Assembly: GCF_003177035.1 (NCBI RefSeq)
Contig: NZ_CP029488.1
Location: forward strand, 3,354,501 to 3,418,500
Source: Salinisphaera sp. LB1
Lineage (GTDB): Bacteria > Pseudomonadota > Gammaproteobacteria > Nevskiales > Salinisphaeraceae
Length of the DNA stretch: 64,000 nt
Direction of reading: 5' to 3'
Shown: positions 16,509-24,130 of the stretch, piece by piece
Numbering within the stretch: the first letter of the stretch is position 1
How the letters are laid out: each line of letters begins with the position of its first letter
The notes under the pieces: model-generated
Database searches by the model: none
What the model was told of the DNA's origin: nothing
The model's input: only the letters and a program-made list of their open reading frames with translations
Made by a program: the position numbers and the translations under genes

Positions 16509-17786
16509 TCAGTGTGTACGCGGAGGATTGTAATGCCCGCCGGGCTCGATGGTGTGCACGTACGGGCCGTTCCAATCGCGTTCGAAGATGTCGTTGAGCG
16601 TGTGGGCGGTATCGGCGTCGTGCATGAACAGGGCGGCATCGACGCTGGCATCGAAATAACTGCGCGTCCAGTTGCCAGTGCCGATGTAGAGCGCGTTGCC
16701 GTCGGCCACCGCGTACTTGCAGTGCTCGACCCGGGCATAGGGAATGAAACCGCGTGGCGCGGCCGGCACATGGCTGTACTTGACCGTAATGTTGGGCAGT
16801 ACGGCCAGACTCTTCAGGTAGGCCTGCATCGGTTGGCGCAATGCCCAGTCGGCGACCACGATCTGCACGGTCACGCCGCGCGCGGCCGCATCGCGCAGCG
16901 CGGTATCCAGCACCGGCCAGTAACCGTTCGCGCCGTATTCGTTGATCGCCGACAGCGTCATCACCTGAAGGTGGACATCATGACGCGCCGAGCGAATGAG
17001 CTGGACCAGCGCCGATTGTTCGGTGGTGATCCAGTCCGGCATGAGCGTCGGCGGCGAGAATGCCTCGAACGCGGTGCCGGTGAGCCGGCCGTTGGCGTTG
17101 GCGACCGGGACCGGCGCCTGCCGCGTAACCGGCTCGAATGTCGGCGGCTCGGCGGCGCGCTTGCGCGCGGCCGGCAGATCGCCGTCGGCGGCCAGCCGCC
17201 AATCGAAATCGAAGGTGGCATCCAGTGTTCGGGCCATGCGCGGGCTGTCGATACGGGCGCCGAGTTCGTGAATCTGGTTCATGGCACGCCAGTCCCAATT
17301 GGCGCTGCCGATGAACGCCGCGTGGCCGTCGACCACGAAATACTTGGCATGCAGCACGCCCCCGGTGAGCCGGTCCACGGGCAATCGCTGGATCGTCACG
17401 TTGGCGAGTTTGGCCAGCGGGGCCAGGCTTTTATTGGTTTCGCTGGCGAACGTCGGGCCGGTTAGGATACGAATCTCCACGCCGGCCTTCGCGCGGTCGG
17501 CGATGGCGTGCATCACCGGTGCCAGGGCTTCGCCCGGTTTATCGGCCACGTAGAAGGCCGCGATGTCGATGCGATGGTGCGCCGACTCGATCATGGCGCG
17601 CCACACATCCGGCGTGCGCGCCAAGCCGGGTTCGCCGTAGATGCTGTGCTTCGGCACGCTCTCGACGATCTGGATATGGGCCGGCGCGATACTGGGGGCG
17701 CTTGCGGGCGCAGCGACGGCGGTGGTGTGAATGACCATACCCAGCAGCCCCATCACGGCCTGCGCGACATGCCGATCAATTCGCAT
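16509..17786 (-). CDS. Phospholipase D-superfamily hydrolase/nuclease, exported
   Basis: This 425-residue protein has an N-terminal signal peptide (MRIDRHVAQAVMGLLGMVIH, then AVAAPA) and two HKD motifs: HAKYFVVDGHAAFIGSANW in the first half and HCKYAVADGNALYIGTGNW in the second. Each has HxK-x4-D and a downstream GS/GT-x-NW. This pseudo-twofold layout is that of PLD-type phosphodiesterases, which hydrolyse phospholipids or nucleic acids. Within this cluster a nuclease role is reasonable but not proven. I chose the ATG at 17786, which overlaps the acid phosphatase 3' end by 11 bases, indicating one operon. Confidence 0.85.
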   Translation of the reverse strand: MRIDRHVAQAVMGLLGMVIHTTAVAAPASAPSIAPAHIQIVESVPKHSIYGEPGLARTPDVWRAMIESAHHRIDIAAFYVADKPGEALAPVMHAIADRAKAGVEIRILTGPTFASETNKSLAPLAKLANVTIQRLPVDRLTGGVLHAKYFVVDGHAAFIGSANWDWRAMNQIHELGARIDSPRMARTLDATFDFDWRLAADGDLPAARKRAAEPPTFEPVTRQAPVPVANANGRLTGTAFEAFSPPTLMPDWITTEQSALVQLIRSARHDVHLQVMTLSAINEYGANGYWPVLDTALRDAAARGVTVQIVVADWALRQPMQAYLKSLAVLPNITVKYSHVPAAPRGFIPYARVEHCKYAVADGNALYIGTGNWTRSYFDASVDAALFMHDADTAHTLNDIFERDWNGPYVHTIEPGGHYNPPRTH

Positions 17787-18618
17787 TCGACGCGGCCGGT
17801 TGCTTGTTGGCCTGCGGTTCCGCGGGCGCTGCCTTGGCTGCGGGCGGCGGCTGCCAGGCCTGGAGCGGGGCGTGGGTCCAGTTCCCGTAGCTCGCGTTGG
17901 GCAGAACGATGAAGCGGTTACCGAAGGCTTGGCGCATGCGCATGACGGTCGATCGCTGGCTTGCCAGCGAGGTGCCCGAGAATTCGGCGTCGAAGTCGTG
18001 CAGCGTATCGCCCACGAGCAGCAGAATGTCGTGGTTCCGGGCGATCGCATCGCGTCGCTTCTTCTTCGACGGGCCTTTCAGGCGCACCGACTCGGTCGAG
18101 ACTTGGGGCAAATCGTCGCGCTTGAGATTGGCGATGGTGGCGGCTTCATGCTTGGCCGAGCGATTGGATACATAGTAAATGGCCACACCGCGTGCATTGG
18201 CGTGGCGGAGAAACGCGCGTGCGCCCGGGATCAGGCGCGCCTGGGCGGAACCGACCCACTGATCCCAGTGCTTGGGGTACGAAAATCCGTCGACGACGCT
18301 GGCAGCTTCGTAGGGCGAGTTGTCGAGCACCGTCTCGTCGAGATCCAGCACGACCGCCGGCTGGCGCTTGCCCTGATGTTCGGCCAGCAGACGGTCGAGC
18401 CGGCGAGTGGCCACGTTGTAGGCCTGCAGCTGCAGTGCCCGGACTTCGGCACTCGCCTGCTGGTAACGATCGCCCATTAGGTGCGGGTTGGAAGTGATCG
18501 TTGCTGCATCCGGCTCGCCGCTGTCGGCGAAGGCGGGCGACAGGAGGGCGACCAGAACGAGCGCCGCGGTGGCGCACGAAATCGAGTACTTCATAAGCTT
18601 GGGTCCGGGCGTGTTCAC
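17776..18618 (-). CDS. Class C (HAD) acid phosphatase, e(P4)/5'-nucleotidase-like
   Basis: This 280-residue precursor has a signal peptide ending near AFA (residue 31) and the HAD nucleophile motif VVLDLDETVLDNSPY, characteristic of class C acid phosphatases. These periplasmic or outer-membrane enzymes remove 5'-phosphate from nucleotides. Supporting motifs are YYVSNRSA (motif II region) and LLVGDTLHDFDAEF (motif III/IV acidic residues). There is no lipobox cysteine, unlike the H. influenzae e(P4) lipoprotein. The C-terminus is Pro/Ala/Gln-rich. An alternative start is Met9 at 18594. Its position between nuclease genes fits release of phosphate and nucleosides from nucleic-acid digests. Confidence 0.88.
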   Translation of the reverse strand: MNTPGPKLMKYSISCATAALVLVALLSPAFADSGEPDAATITSNPHLMGDRYQQASAEVRALQLQAYNVATRRLDRLLAEHQGKRQPAVVLDLDETVLDNSPYEAASVVDGFSYPKHWDQWVGSAQARLIPGARAFLRHANARGVAIYYVSNRSAKHEAATIANLKRDDLPQVSTESVRLKGPSKKKRRDAIARNHDILLLVGDTLHDFDAEFSGTSLASQRSTVMRMRQAFGNRFIVLPNASYGNWTHAPLQAWQPPPAAKAAPAEPQANKQPAASNAN

Positions 18619-18802
18619 GAGAGATCGAGTATGCCGAGCCGGCCAAACGCGACAGGCATCAAGCCAACATCACAGCGCGTATGCATGACGACCGTATGTC
18701 ACGGCGGCTGTGGGGCGCTCAAAGCAAGCCGGCACGTCCGGGCGATTCATTGATCGCGCTCCATACGGTCGGGTGCGGCGGAGCGGCATCGCGTGCGGAC
18801 CG

Positions 18803-18905
18803 GAGCACTGGATAGGCAAGGCGCCGTATTCCAGGGTGCGGCTGATCAACGCGCCTTGCATGGCACGAACAATCACGCGAAATGCACGCCGCGCACCAAC
18901 ACTAG
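18803..18905 (-). repeat. CACTAG-ending intergenic repeat, copy C (after S1/P1 nuclease)
   Basis: Read on the minus strand, it begins TAGTGTTGG exactly at the stop codon of the nuclease gene and continues with TTCGCGTGATTGTTCGTGCC, GCAAGGCGCG and GGAATACGGCGC. These blocks recur in the repeats beside gspK (56828-56946) and gspG (59634-59749). The copy is diverged and seems shorter by about 18 bases near its start. The rest of 18619-18802 shows nothing else that I recognise. Confidence 0.55.
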
Positions 18906-19777
18906 CGCGCGAGGGAGGTATTGAGCACGGCGGCAAGTCGAACCCCGCCGCGCAGGATCTGGCGGCGCACGACGGGCCAGGTCTTGCGTTGATAGGTCGC
19001 GGACCAGTTGCGGCGCGGCGGTGCGGGGAGATCGGCGTACGCCACGCGGCGGGCGAGCCGGTGGGCCTGGTTCGCCCAGCGGACCGCGGCGGCGCTCAAT
19101 CGCGCGCCATGGATACCACGGCGCCATTCATTGCACTCGCGTGGTGTGATGCCAGCGTCGAGCCGTGCGGCCGCGGCGCGGGTCGGGGCGTAGTCGATCG
19201 CGTAATGGCGTCCGACATGCAGATCCAGCGCATGATCGACGATACCGCTGTCCCAGATGCGATGCAGATTGCTGCGATGACCGAAATAGCTGAGTTTGAC
19301 ATCGTTACCGCCCCTGTCGTCGTGGTCTTCGGCGTGTAGCGGCTGCTGCACGTCGGCGACGAAATGCACCAGGAACTTGAGTGCCTCGATGCGCTGGGCC
19401 TGCGGGGCCGAGCGGTCGGCCAGGACGTGCGCGAAATAGGAGATCCGCGCGACCACGCAGTCACCATGCGGGCAATCGCGTGCGGCGTTGTAAGCCGAGG
19501 CCTCCAGCGGAATGTCCACGTAATGCCAGGGCGCGGTGGCGGGCCGGGCGTGGCGGATCGCATCCGGCCAGGACGCGATCTCGTCGAGCCGATCATGGCC
19601 ATCGGCCGCTAATAGACGAGAAACTTCAGTTCGGGCGTGGGGTGTGAGATGCACGGCCGCGATATCGGCAATCAGCGCATGGCCCTGCGGCCCCCAGGCC
19701 TGCGCCGCAAGAGGCAGCGTGAGTCCTGCAATGGTGAGCAGGACACAGGCAAGGCGTTCGATGGGGTGAGGGCGCAT
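18902..19777 (-). CDS. S1/P1-family nuclease, exported
   Basis: This 291-residue protein starts MRPHPIERL, has a signal peptide ending in AAQA, and the mature protein begins with WGPQGHALIADIAAVHL. That N-terminal Trp supplies the first zinc ligand in S1/P1 nucleases. Other ligand motifs follow: WHYVDIPL, LKFLVHFVADVQQPLHAEDH, RGGNDVKL and NLHRIWDSG. The family cleaves single-stranded DNA and RNA and removes 3'-phosphates, using three zinc ions outside the cytoplasm. I chose the ATG at 19777. The TAG stop lies within a repeat that also ends two gsp genes. It belongs to the exported nuclease cluster. Confidence 0.9.
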   Translation of the reverse strand: MRPHPIERLACVLLTIAGLTLPLAAQAWGPQGHALIADIAAVHLTPHARTEVSRLLAADGHDRLDEIASWPDAIRHARPATAPWHYVDIPLEASAYNAARDCPHGDCVVARISYFAHVLADRSAPQAQRIEALKFLVHFVADVQQPLHAEDHDDRGGNDVKLSYFGHRSNLHRIWDSGIVDHALDLHVGRHYAIDYAPTRAAAARLDAGITPRECNEWRRGIHGARLSAAAVRWANQAHRLARRVAYADLPAPPRRNWSATYQRKTWPVVRRQILRGGVRLAAVLNTSLAR

Positions 19778-20325
19778 GGTCGAAGGGCGGACGACGGGTG
19801 GCGGGCCGAGTTTTAGCACACCATAGGCAGGACGTTCTCGCGCCGGCTGCACCTACCGTGATATTGCCCGGGGCCCGGAACGGGTCAAAACGAGGGGCAC
19901 AGGGGATGCCATGCGCCCGCTACTGGCTAGCGTCCGCGAATACGGCGGCATACCGCCGCGTACCGCGATATTGGATGAAGATTCCGATGTTAGCGCGGTG
20001 CGGGCCGTTGATGCGAAGCCACGCCCTTAATTCGCGCCGGCCGAAATTCCTCAATCTTGAGAATGACATGCATCGACGGGCGCGATGGAGGAGCCATATT
20101 CGATCATGCGACGCGTCCGCCAATGCCCGGCCACGGCCCGTGTGTATGGGTTTTGAACACACCGCGGCCGGGCTGCCGCAAGTCCCCGCATCATGTCAAA
20201 AATTGTTTTTTAAGGTGTCATGGCGCGGTAAAGGTTGAATGGAAATACTACAAGAAATTATGTTGCGTCAGGAACCGCTGCGCGCATTTCGGTTAATTTT
20301 CTAAACTGATTTCTTCGGGGGATTT
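19778..20325. other. 548-bp gene-free divergent intergenic region
   Basis: This region separates the minus-strand S1/P1 nuclease from the plus-strand ExeM-type nuclease. Short frames here lack ribosome sites and family resemblance. The last 120 bases become AT-rich (TTGTTTTTTAAGG, GAAATACTACAAGAAATT), consistent with a promoter for the downstream nuclease, whose ATG follows GGGGGA. I could not identify a convincing Pho box or other named operator. Confidence 0.5.
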
Positions 20326-22665
20326 ATGCGATCAGGGTGGGTGGCTGCCATGGCGGCATTGTCGTTGTCGATTCCAGCGGCACATGCGGCTGGCGGTGTT
20401 TATTTCAGCGAATACGTCGAAGGCAGTGGTTATAACAAAGCGTTGGAGATTTACAACGCTACGGGCGGCCCGGTTGATTTAAGCCGGTATGCGGTATCGA
20501 TCTACTTCAATGGGAGTGCCAATGCGGGCGCCACCATCGATTTGAACGGTACTTTGCCCGCCGGCAAAACCTATGTTCTGGCAAGCAGCCGAGCGGAGGC
20601 CGCTATTCTCGCTGTCGCGGGTCAGACCTACGGCGGTAGCCTTTTCAATGGTAACGACGCGATCTCGCTGACCCACGCCGGCAGCACAGACGATGTCATT
20701 GGTCAGATCGGCGAGAACCCCGGCTCGGCCTGGGGTAGCGGCGACGTGACCACGAAAAATCATACGCTGCGTCGTGACACCAGCGTTACGTCGGGCCGTA
20801 CCGATGGATCCGGCCCGTTCGATCCCGCGACGCAGTGGACCGGCGAGCCAGAAGATACCGTCGGCGACCTGGGGCAGTACACGGGCAGCACTGGTGGCGA
20901 TTCGGGCGGTTCGTCCTCATCAGTTGCTTTCGGTAGCTGCGGCGAACACGCGACGCTGATTCACGTAATCCAGGGGGCCGGTGATACGTCCCCGCTGGTT
21001 GGTCAGACCCGTGTGGTTGAGGCCGTCGTGACGGATGTTTCCGTCGAGGCCGGTTCATTGCACGGCTTCTACCTCCAGGCGCTGGATGGCAACGCCGATG
21101 CCGATCCCGATACGTCGGAGGGGCTTTTCGTCTATGACCGCGATGTCAGCGCCCACATCAAGCGCGGCGATCTCGTGCGCGTTCGGGGCGACGTGACGGA
21201 ATACAAGGGCGAGACGGAGTTCCAGAACGTGAATGGACTGGCGATCTGCGGTACGGGGCGGAGCGTCACCCCCGCCCAGCTGCGATTGCCGTTTATCGAT
21301 ACCGATGCGCCGGAGGCCTATGAAGGGATGGCCGTGAGCATCGCCCAAAAATTGACGGTGACCGGCGACTCGGGTCTTGGTCAGTACGGCGAGCTGACGC
21401 TGTCGGCCGCCGGCAGGCTCTATACGCCCACAAATGTAGTGCCGCCGGGCGCGCCGGCCAAGGCGCTCGCCGCCTTCAACGCTCGAAACCGTATCGTTCT
21501 GGACGACGGCAGCAGTGCGCAGGACCCGGATCCGATTATCTATCCCGCCCCTCAACTCACCGCATATCACACGGTACGGGATGGCGACACGATCACCGGC
21601 ATACAGGGTGTTCTGAGCTACCGTTTCGGCGAGTGGCTGATCGAGCCGACGACCCAGCCCGTCATTGATCCGGTCAATCCGCGTCCCGATGCCAGCGCAC
21701 TGCCGAGCGGTGGCAATCTGCGAGTCGCCAGCGCCAATATCGAGAATTATTTCAACGGCAACGGTGAAGGCGGCGGATTTCCGACGCAGCGTGGCGCGGA
21801 CACCTATGCCGAGTATCAGCGCCAACGCGCCAAAACGATTGCGGAACTGAGCAGCCTGCATGCGGATGTCATCGGGCTCATGGAGGTCGAAAACGACGGC
21901 TACGGGCCGGACAGCGCGATCCAGGATATCGTCAATGGTTTGAATGCCGCCGCGCCCGCGGGCACGCATTATGCTTTCGTCGATCCGGGTGGTAATAAAC
22001 TGGGCACCGACGCAATCGCCAACGACATCGTCTACAACACCGAGGCGGTAACTCCGGTCGGAGCGCCGGCCACGCTTCTGGCGCCGCCGTTTGACTACGG
22101 CAATCGGCCGCCGCTGGCGCAGACCTTCGAAACCAACAATCACGCCCGTTTCACTTACGTGGCGAACCATCTGCGTTCAAAAGGCGGGTGCCCGTCCGGC
22201 AATGATCCGAATGCCGCACAAGGCGATGGGCAGGGTTGCTGGAACGTCCAGCGGGCGAAGGCAGCGCAAAAAACGGCCGCCTGGCTTGCCACAGATCCAA
22301 CAGGTAGCGGCGATCCGGACTTCATTCTCATGGGGGACTTCAATAGTTATACCCGGGAGGACCCGATTGCCGCCTTCAAAACGTCGGGTTACACCAGCCT
22401 TCTCCAGGCGCGGGCAAGTGCGCATGCCTATACATACACCTACAAGGCTGAAGCGGGCGCCCTTGATCATGCGCTTGTGAATCAATCGATGCTGGATCAA
22501 GTGCTGGCCGTGATGCCGGCACACTTGAACGCGGACGAACCGAAGGTGCTCGACTACAACACGGAGTACAAAAGCGCCGGTCAGCTGTCGTCGCTATACG
22601 CGCCGACGCCGTATCGCGCCTCGGATCACGACCCGTTGGTGGTCGAACTCGATTTGACCCCCTAA
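20326..22665 (+). CDS. ExeM/NucH-type extracellular nuclease with lamin-tail domain
   Basis: This 779-residue exported protein has a signal peptide to about residue 21 (AAHA). A lamin-tail domain follows (YFSEYVEGSGYNKALEIYN, about 25-165), then an OB-fold-like region near 200-340 with VRVRGDVTEYKGETEFQ. The endonuclease/exonuclease/phosphatase domain runs from about 465 to the end: LRVASANIENYF, IGLMEVENDGYG with the metal-binding Glu, FILMGDFNSYTRED, and SDHDPLVVEL with catalytic Asp-His. The architecture matches ExeM-type secreted DNases used in biofilm DNA turnover. The C-terminus ends without a GlyGly-CTERM or PEP-CTERM tail, so free secretion, possibly by type II secretion, is inferred. 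Confidence 0.92.
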   Translation: MRSGWVAAMAALSLSIPAAHAAGGVYFSEYVEGSGYNKALEIYNATGGPVDLSRYAVSIYFNGSANAGATIDLNGTLPAGKTYVLASSRAEAAILAVAGQTYGGSLFNGNDAISLTHAGSTDDVIGQIGENPGSAWGSGDVTTKNHTLRRDTSVTSGRTDGSGPFDPATQWTGEPEDTVGDLGQYTGSTGGDSGGSSSSVAFGSCGEHATLIHVIQGAGDTSPLVGQTRVVEAVVTDVSVEAGSLHGFYLQALDGNADADPDTSEGLFVYDRDVSAHIKRGDLVRVRGDVTEYKGETEFQNVNGLAICGTGRSVTPAQLRLPFIDTDAPEAYEGMAVSIAQKLTVTGDSGLGQYGELTLSAAGRLYTPTNVVPPGAPAKALAAFNARNRIVLDDGSSAQDPDPIIYPAPQLTAYHTVRDGDTITGIQGVLSYRFGEWLIEPTTQPVIDPVNPRPDASALPSGGNLRVASANIENYFNGNGEGGGFPTQRGADTYAEYQRQRAKTIAELSSLHADVIGLMEVENDGYGPDSAIQDIVNGLNAAAPAGTHYAFVDPGGNKLGTDAIANDIVYNTEAVTPVGAPATLLAPPFDYGNRPPLAQTFETNNHARFTYVANHLRSKGGCPSGNDPNAAQGDGQGCWNVQRAKAAQKTAAWLATDPTGSGDPDFILMGDFNSYTREDPIAAFKTSGYTSLLQARASAHAYTYTYKAEAGALDHALVNQSMLDQVLAVMPAHLNADEPKVLDYNTEYKSAGQLSSLYAPTPYRASDHDPLVVELDLTP

Positions 22666-22742
22666 ACACATGGAATCGTGCGGCAGGCTATTGCCCCGGC
22701 ATTGCTGCCTGGTGTCGTTCAACACTCAAGGGAGACTCAATC

Positions 22743-23321
22743 ATGAAACTGCAACTTCTCGCCGTTCTGGCCACGGCCGGCCTGGCCTGCGGCGTGGCGA
22801 ATGCGACCGTCATCAACTTTTCAGGTTCGATCACAGGCGTGACGAATGCTGGCTCGGGGTTCTCCGCGGGCGACGCGCTCACCGGGTATCTGGATCTGGC
22901 CGACGATGTGAATATGAGCCCGGGTGCGACGTTCGGTAACGGCGACGGCGCCTATCCGGATGATTTGCTCCGCACGCTTAATCTGACGATTGACGGTATG
23001 GATTTCGTGAATCCGCTGACGTCTTACAGTGGGACGGTCGCGCCGTCGGGCAATACGCTCAGCGGATTCGTCGCGGCTTCCGGCCCCGACGATTTCGGCA
23101 GTAATTGCAGCTATTGCGTTGGCGAATTCCATGCGGATGGCTTCAGCATCACCAATTTTCTGGATGGAAATGCGGTGACGGGCGAGCTGTCGGCTGAAAT
23201 TCAGCCGTCGGGCTCTCTGCCGGTGGCCGAGCCGTCGAATCTGGCAATGTTCGGACTCGCCGTATTCGGCATTGGCGGCCTGGTTCGCCGGCGTATTGCA
23301 CGCGGACAGCACGACGCTTAG
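22743..23321 (+). CDS. Second PEP-CTERM-type exported protein
   Basis: This 192-residue protein has a signal peptide (MKLQLLAVLATAGLACGVAN, then AT) and a mature domain starting VINFSGSITGV, similar in opening to the protein at 13327 (VINFDQAS). It contains a CSYC pair near residue 121. The sorting tail is AEPSNLAMFGLAVFGIGG followed by LVRRRIARG. A GGGAGA ribosome site lies 8 bases before the ATG, 77 bases after the ExeM-type nuclease, so the two may share a transcript. The role is unknown; such proteins are typically surface or matrix proteins. Confidence 0.75.
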   Translation: MKLQLLAVLATAGLACGVANATVINFSGSITGVTNAGSGFSAGDALTGYLDLADDVNMSPGATFGNGDGAYPDDLLRTLNLTIDGMDFVNPLTSYSGTVAPSGNTLSGFVAASGPDDFGSNCSYCVGEFHADGFSITNFLDGNAVTGELSAEIQPSGSLPVAEPSNLAMFGLAVFGIGGLVRRRIARGQHDA

Positions 23322-24130
23322 GGCCAGCCGCGGTAGCACGCGACGTCGCCGCCGGGCGGCTCGAAAATCGTTTTGGCCAGAGGGGCAGGGCATGACCGCA
23401 ATCAGTCCGCGGTCAAGCCCTGCGACGCCGAAAAGCGCCTATCGCTCCATGACGAGGCACCGTTCGGCGGCTCTGCAGCTTCATGCGGAAATTCCGCTAT
23501 TTGATGATCTTTGGGGCAGGGCAAGGTGTCTCGGAAGCTTGCTGTTATCAGAAAAGCAAGAGCCGCCCGGCACGGCTGCTGACAATCGTTTACGCATTTT
23601 ATGGGCGCATACCTTAGCCGTTAGCAGTGTGTTTGATTGGGTTCTTGCAACGCCATTGACTTTATATTTTCAATCGATTCAAGAGTATTAGTTTTTGCAA
23701 AATATATTTATAAAAGAATTGAATTTCAATTGTTCTATAAAATAATAATTTAATTAATATCATGTGCTATAAAATGTGCCATGGTAACTATTATATCTTT
23801 ATATTTATGCGATTTAATATCTATCGAATGCAAATGTTTATTGCATAAAAGACGGGTTTGTTCGCGAATTATTTTCCGCAGCAGTATTGATCGCTGCGGA
23901 CGTCGCCCTGCGCCTTGCCGGGTGCGATCTCGACCCTTTGCCGGTCTGGCCGGAGAGTGCCAAAGCGCTACCAAGCGATTTTCACATGTACGAGCTGCAT
24001 TGCGACACGTTGATGCAATAAAGCTCCGCTAGCGTGTTGTCGCAATCTCGAACCTCGGGGGATCGAGATATTCCGACCAGTGTGGAGGACTGCCCTCCGC
24101 GTCACAGCCAAGGGAGGCTATTGGGGTTCC
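23322..24130. other. 809-bp gene-free, partly very AT-rich region before the TonB receptor
   Basis: The first 300 bases are GC-rich with no plausible gene. From about 23640 to 23880 the sequence drops to very high AT, with runs such as AATATATTTATAAAAG and TAAAATAATAATTTAATTAA. A 7-1-7 inverted repeat AATTGAATTTCAATT lies at 23717-23731; it is not a good Fur-box match. A frame ending TTGATGCAATAA at 24020 has no start. The AT-rich block is a candidate promoter or silencer-bound region, about 250-490 bases from the receptor start. Confidence 0.45.

Noticed and set aside
23717-23731. Possible Fur box (7-1-7 inverted repeat) upstream of the TonB receptor
   Set aside because: AATTGAATTTCAATT has the spacing but a poor match to the GATAAT/ATTATC consensus, and it lies about 400 bases before the start codon.
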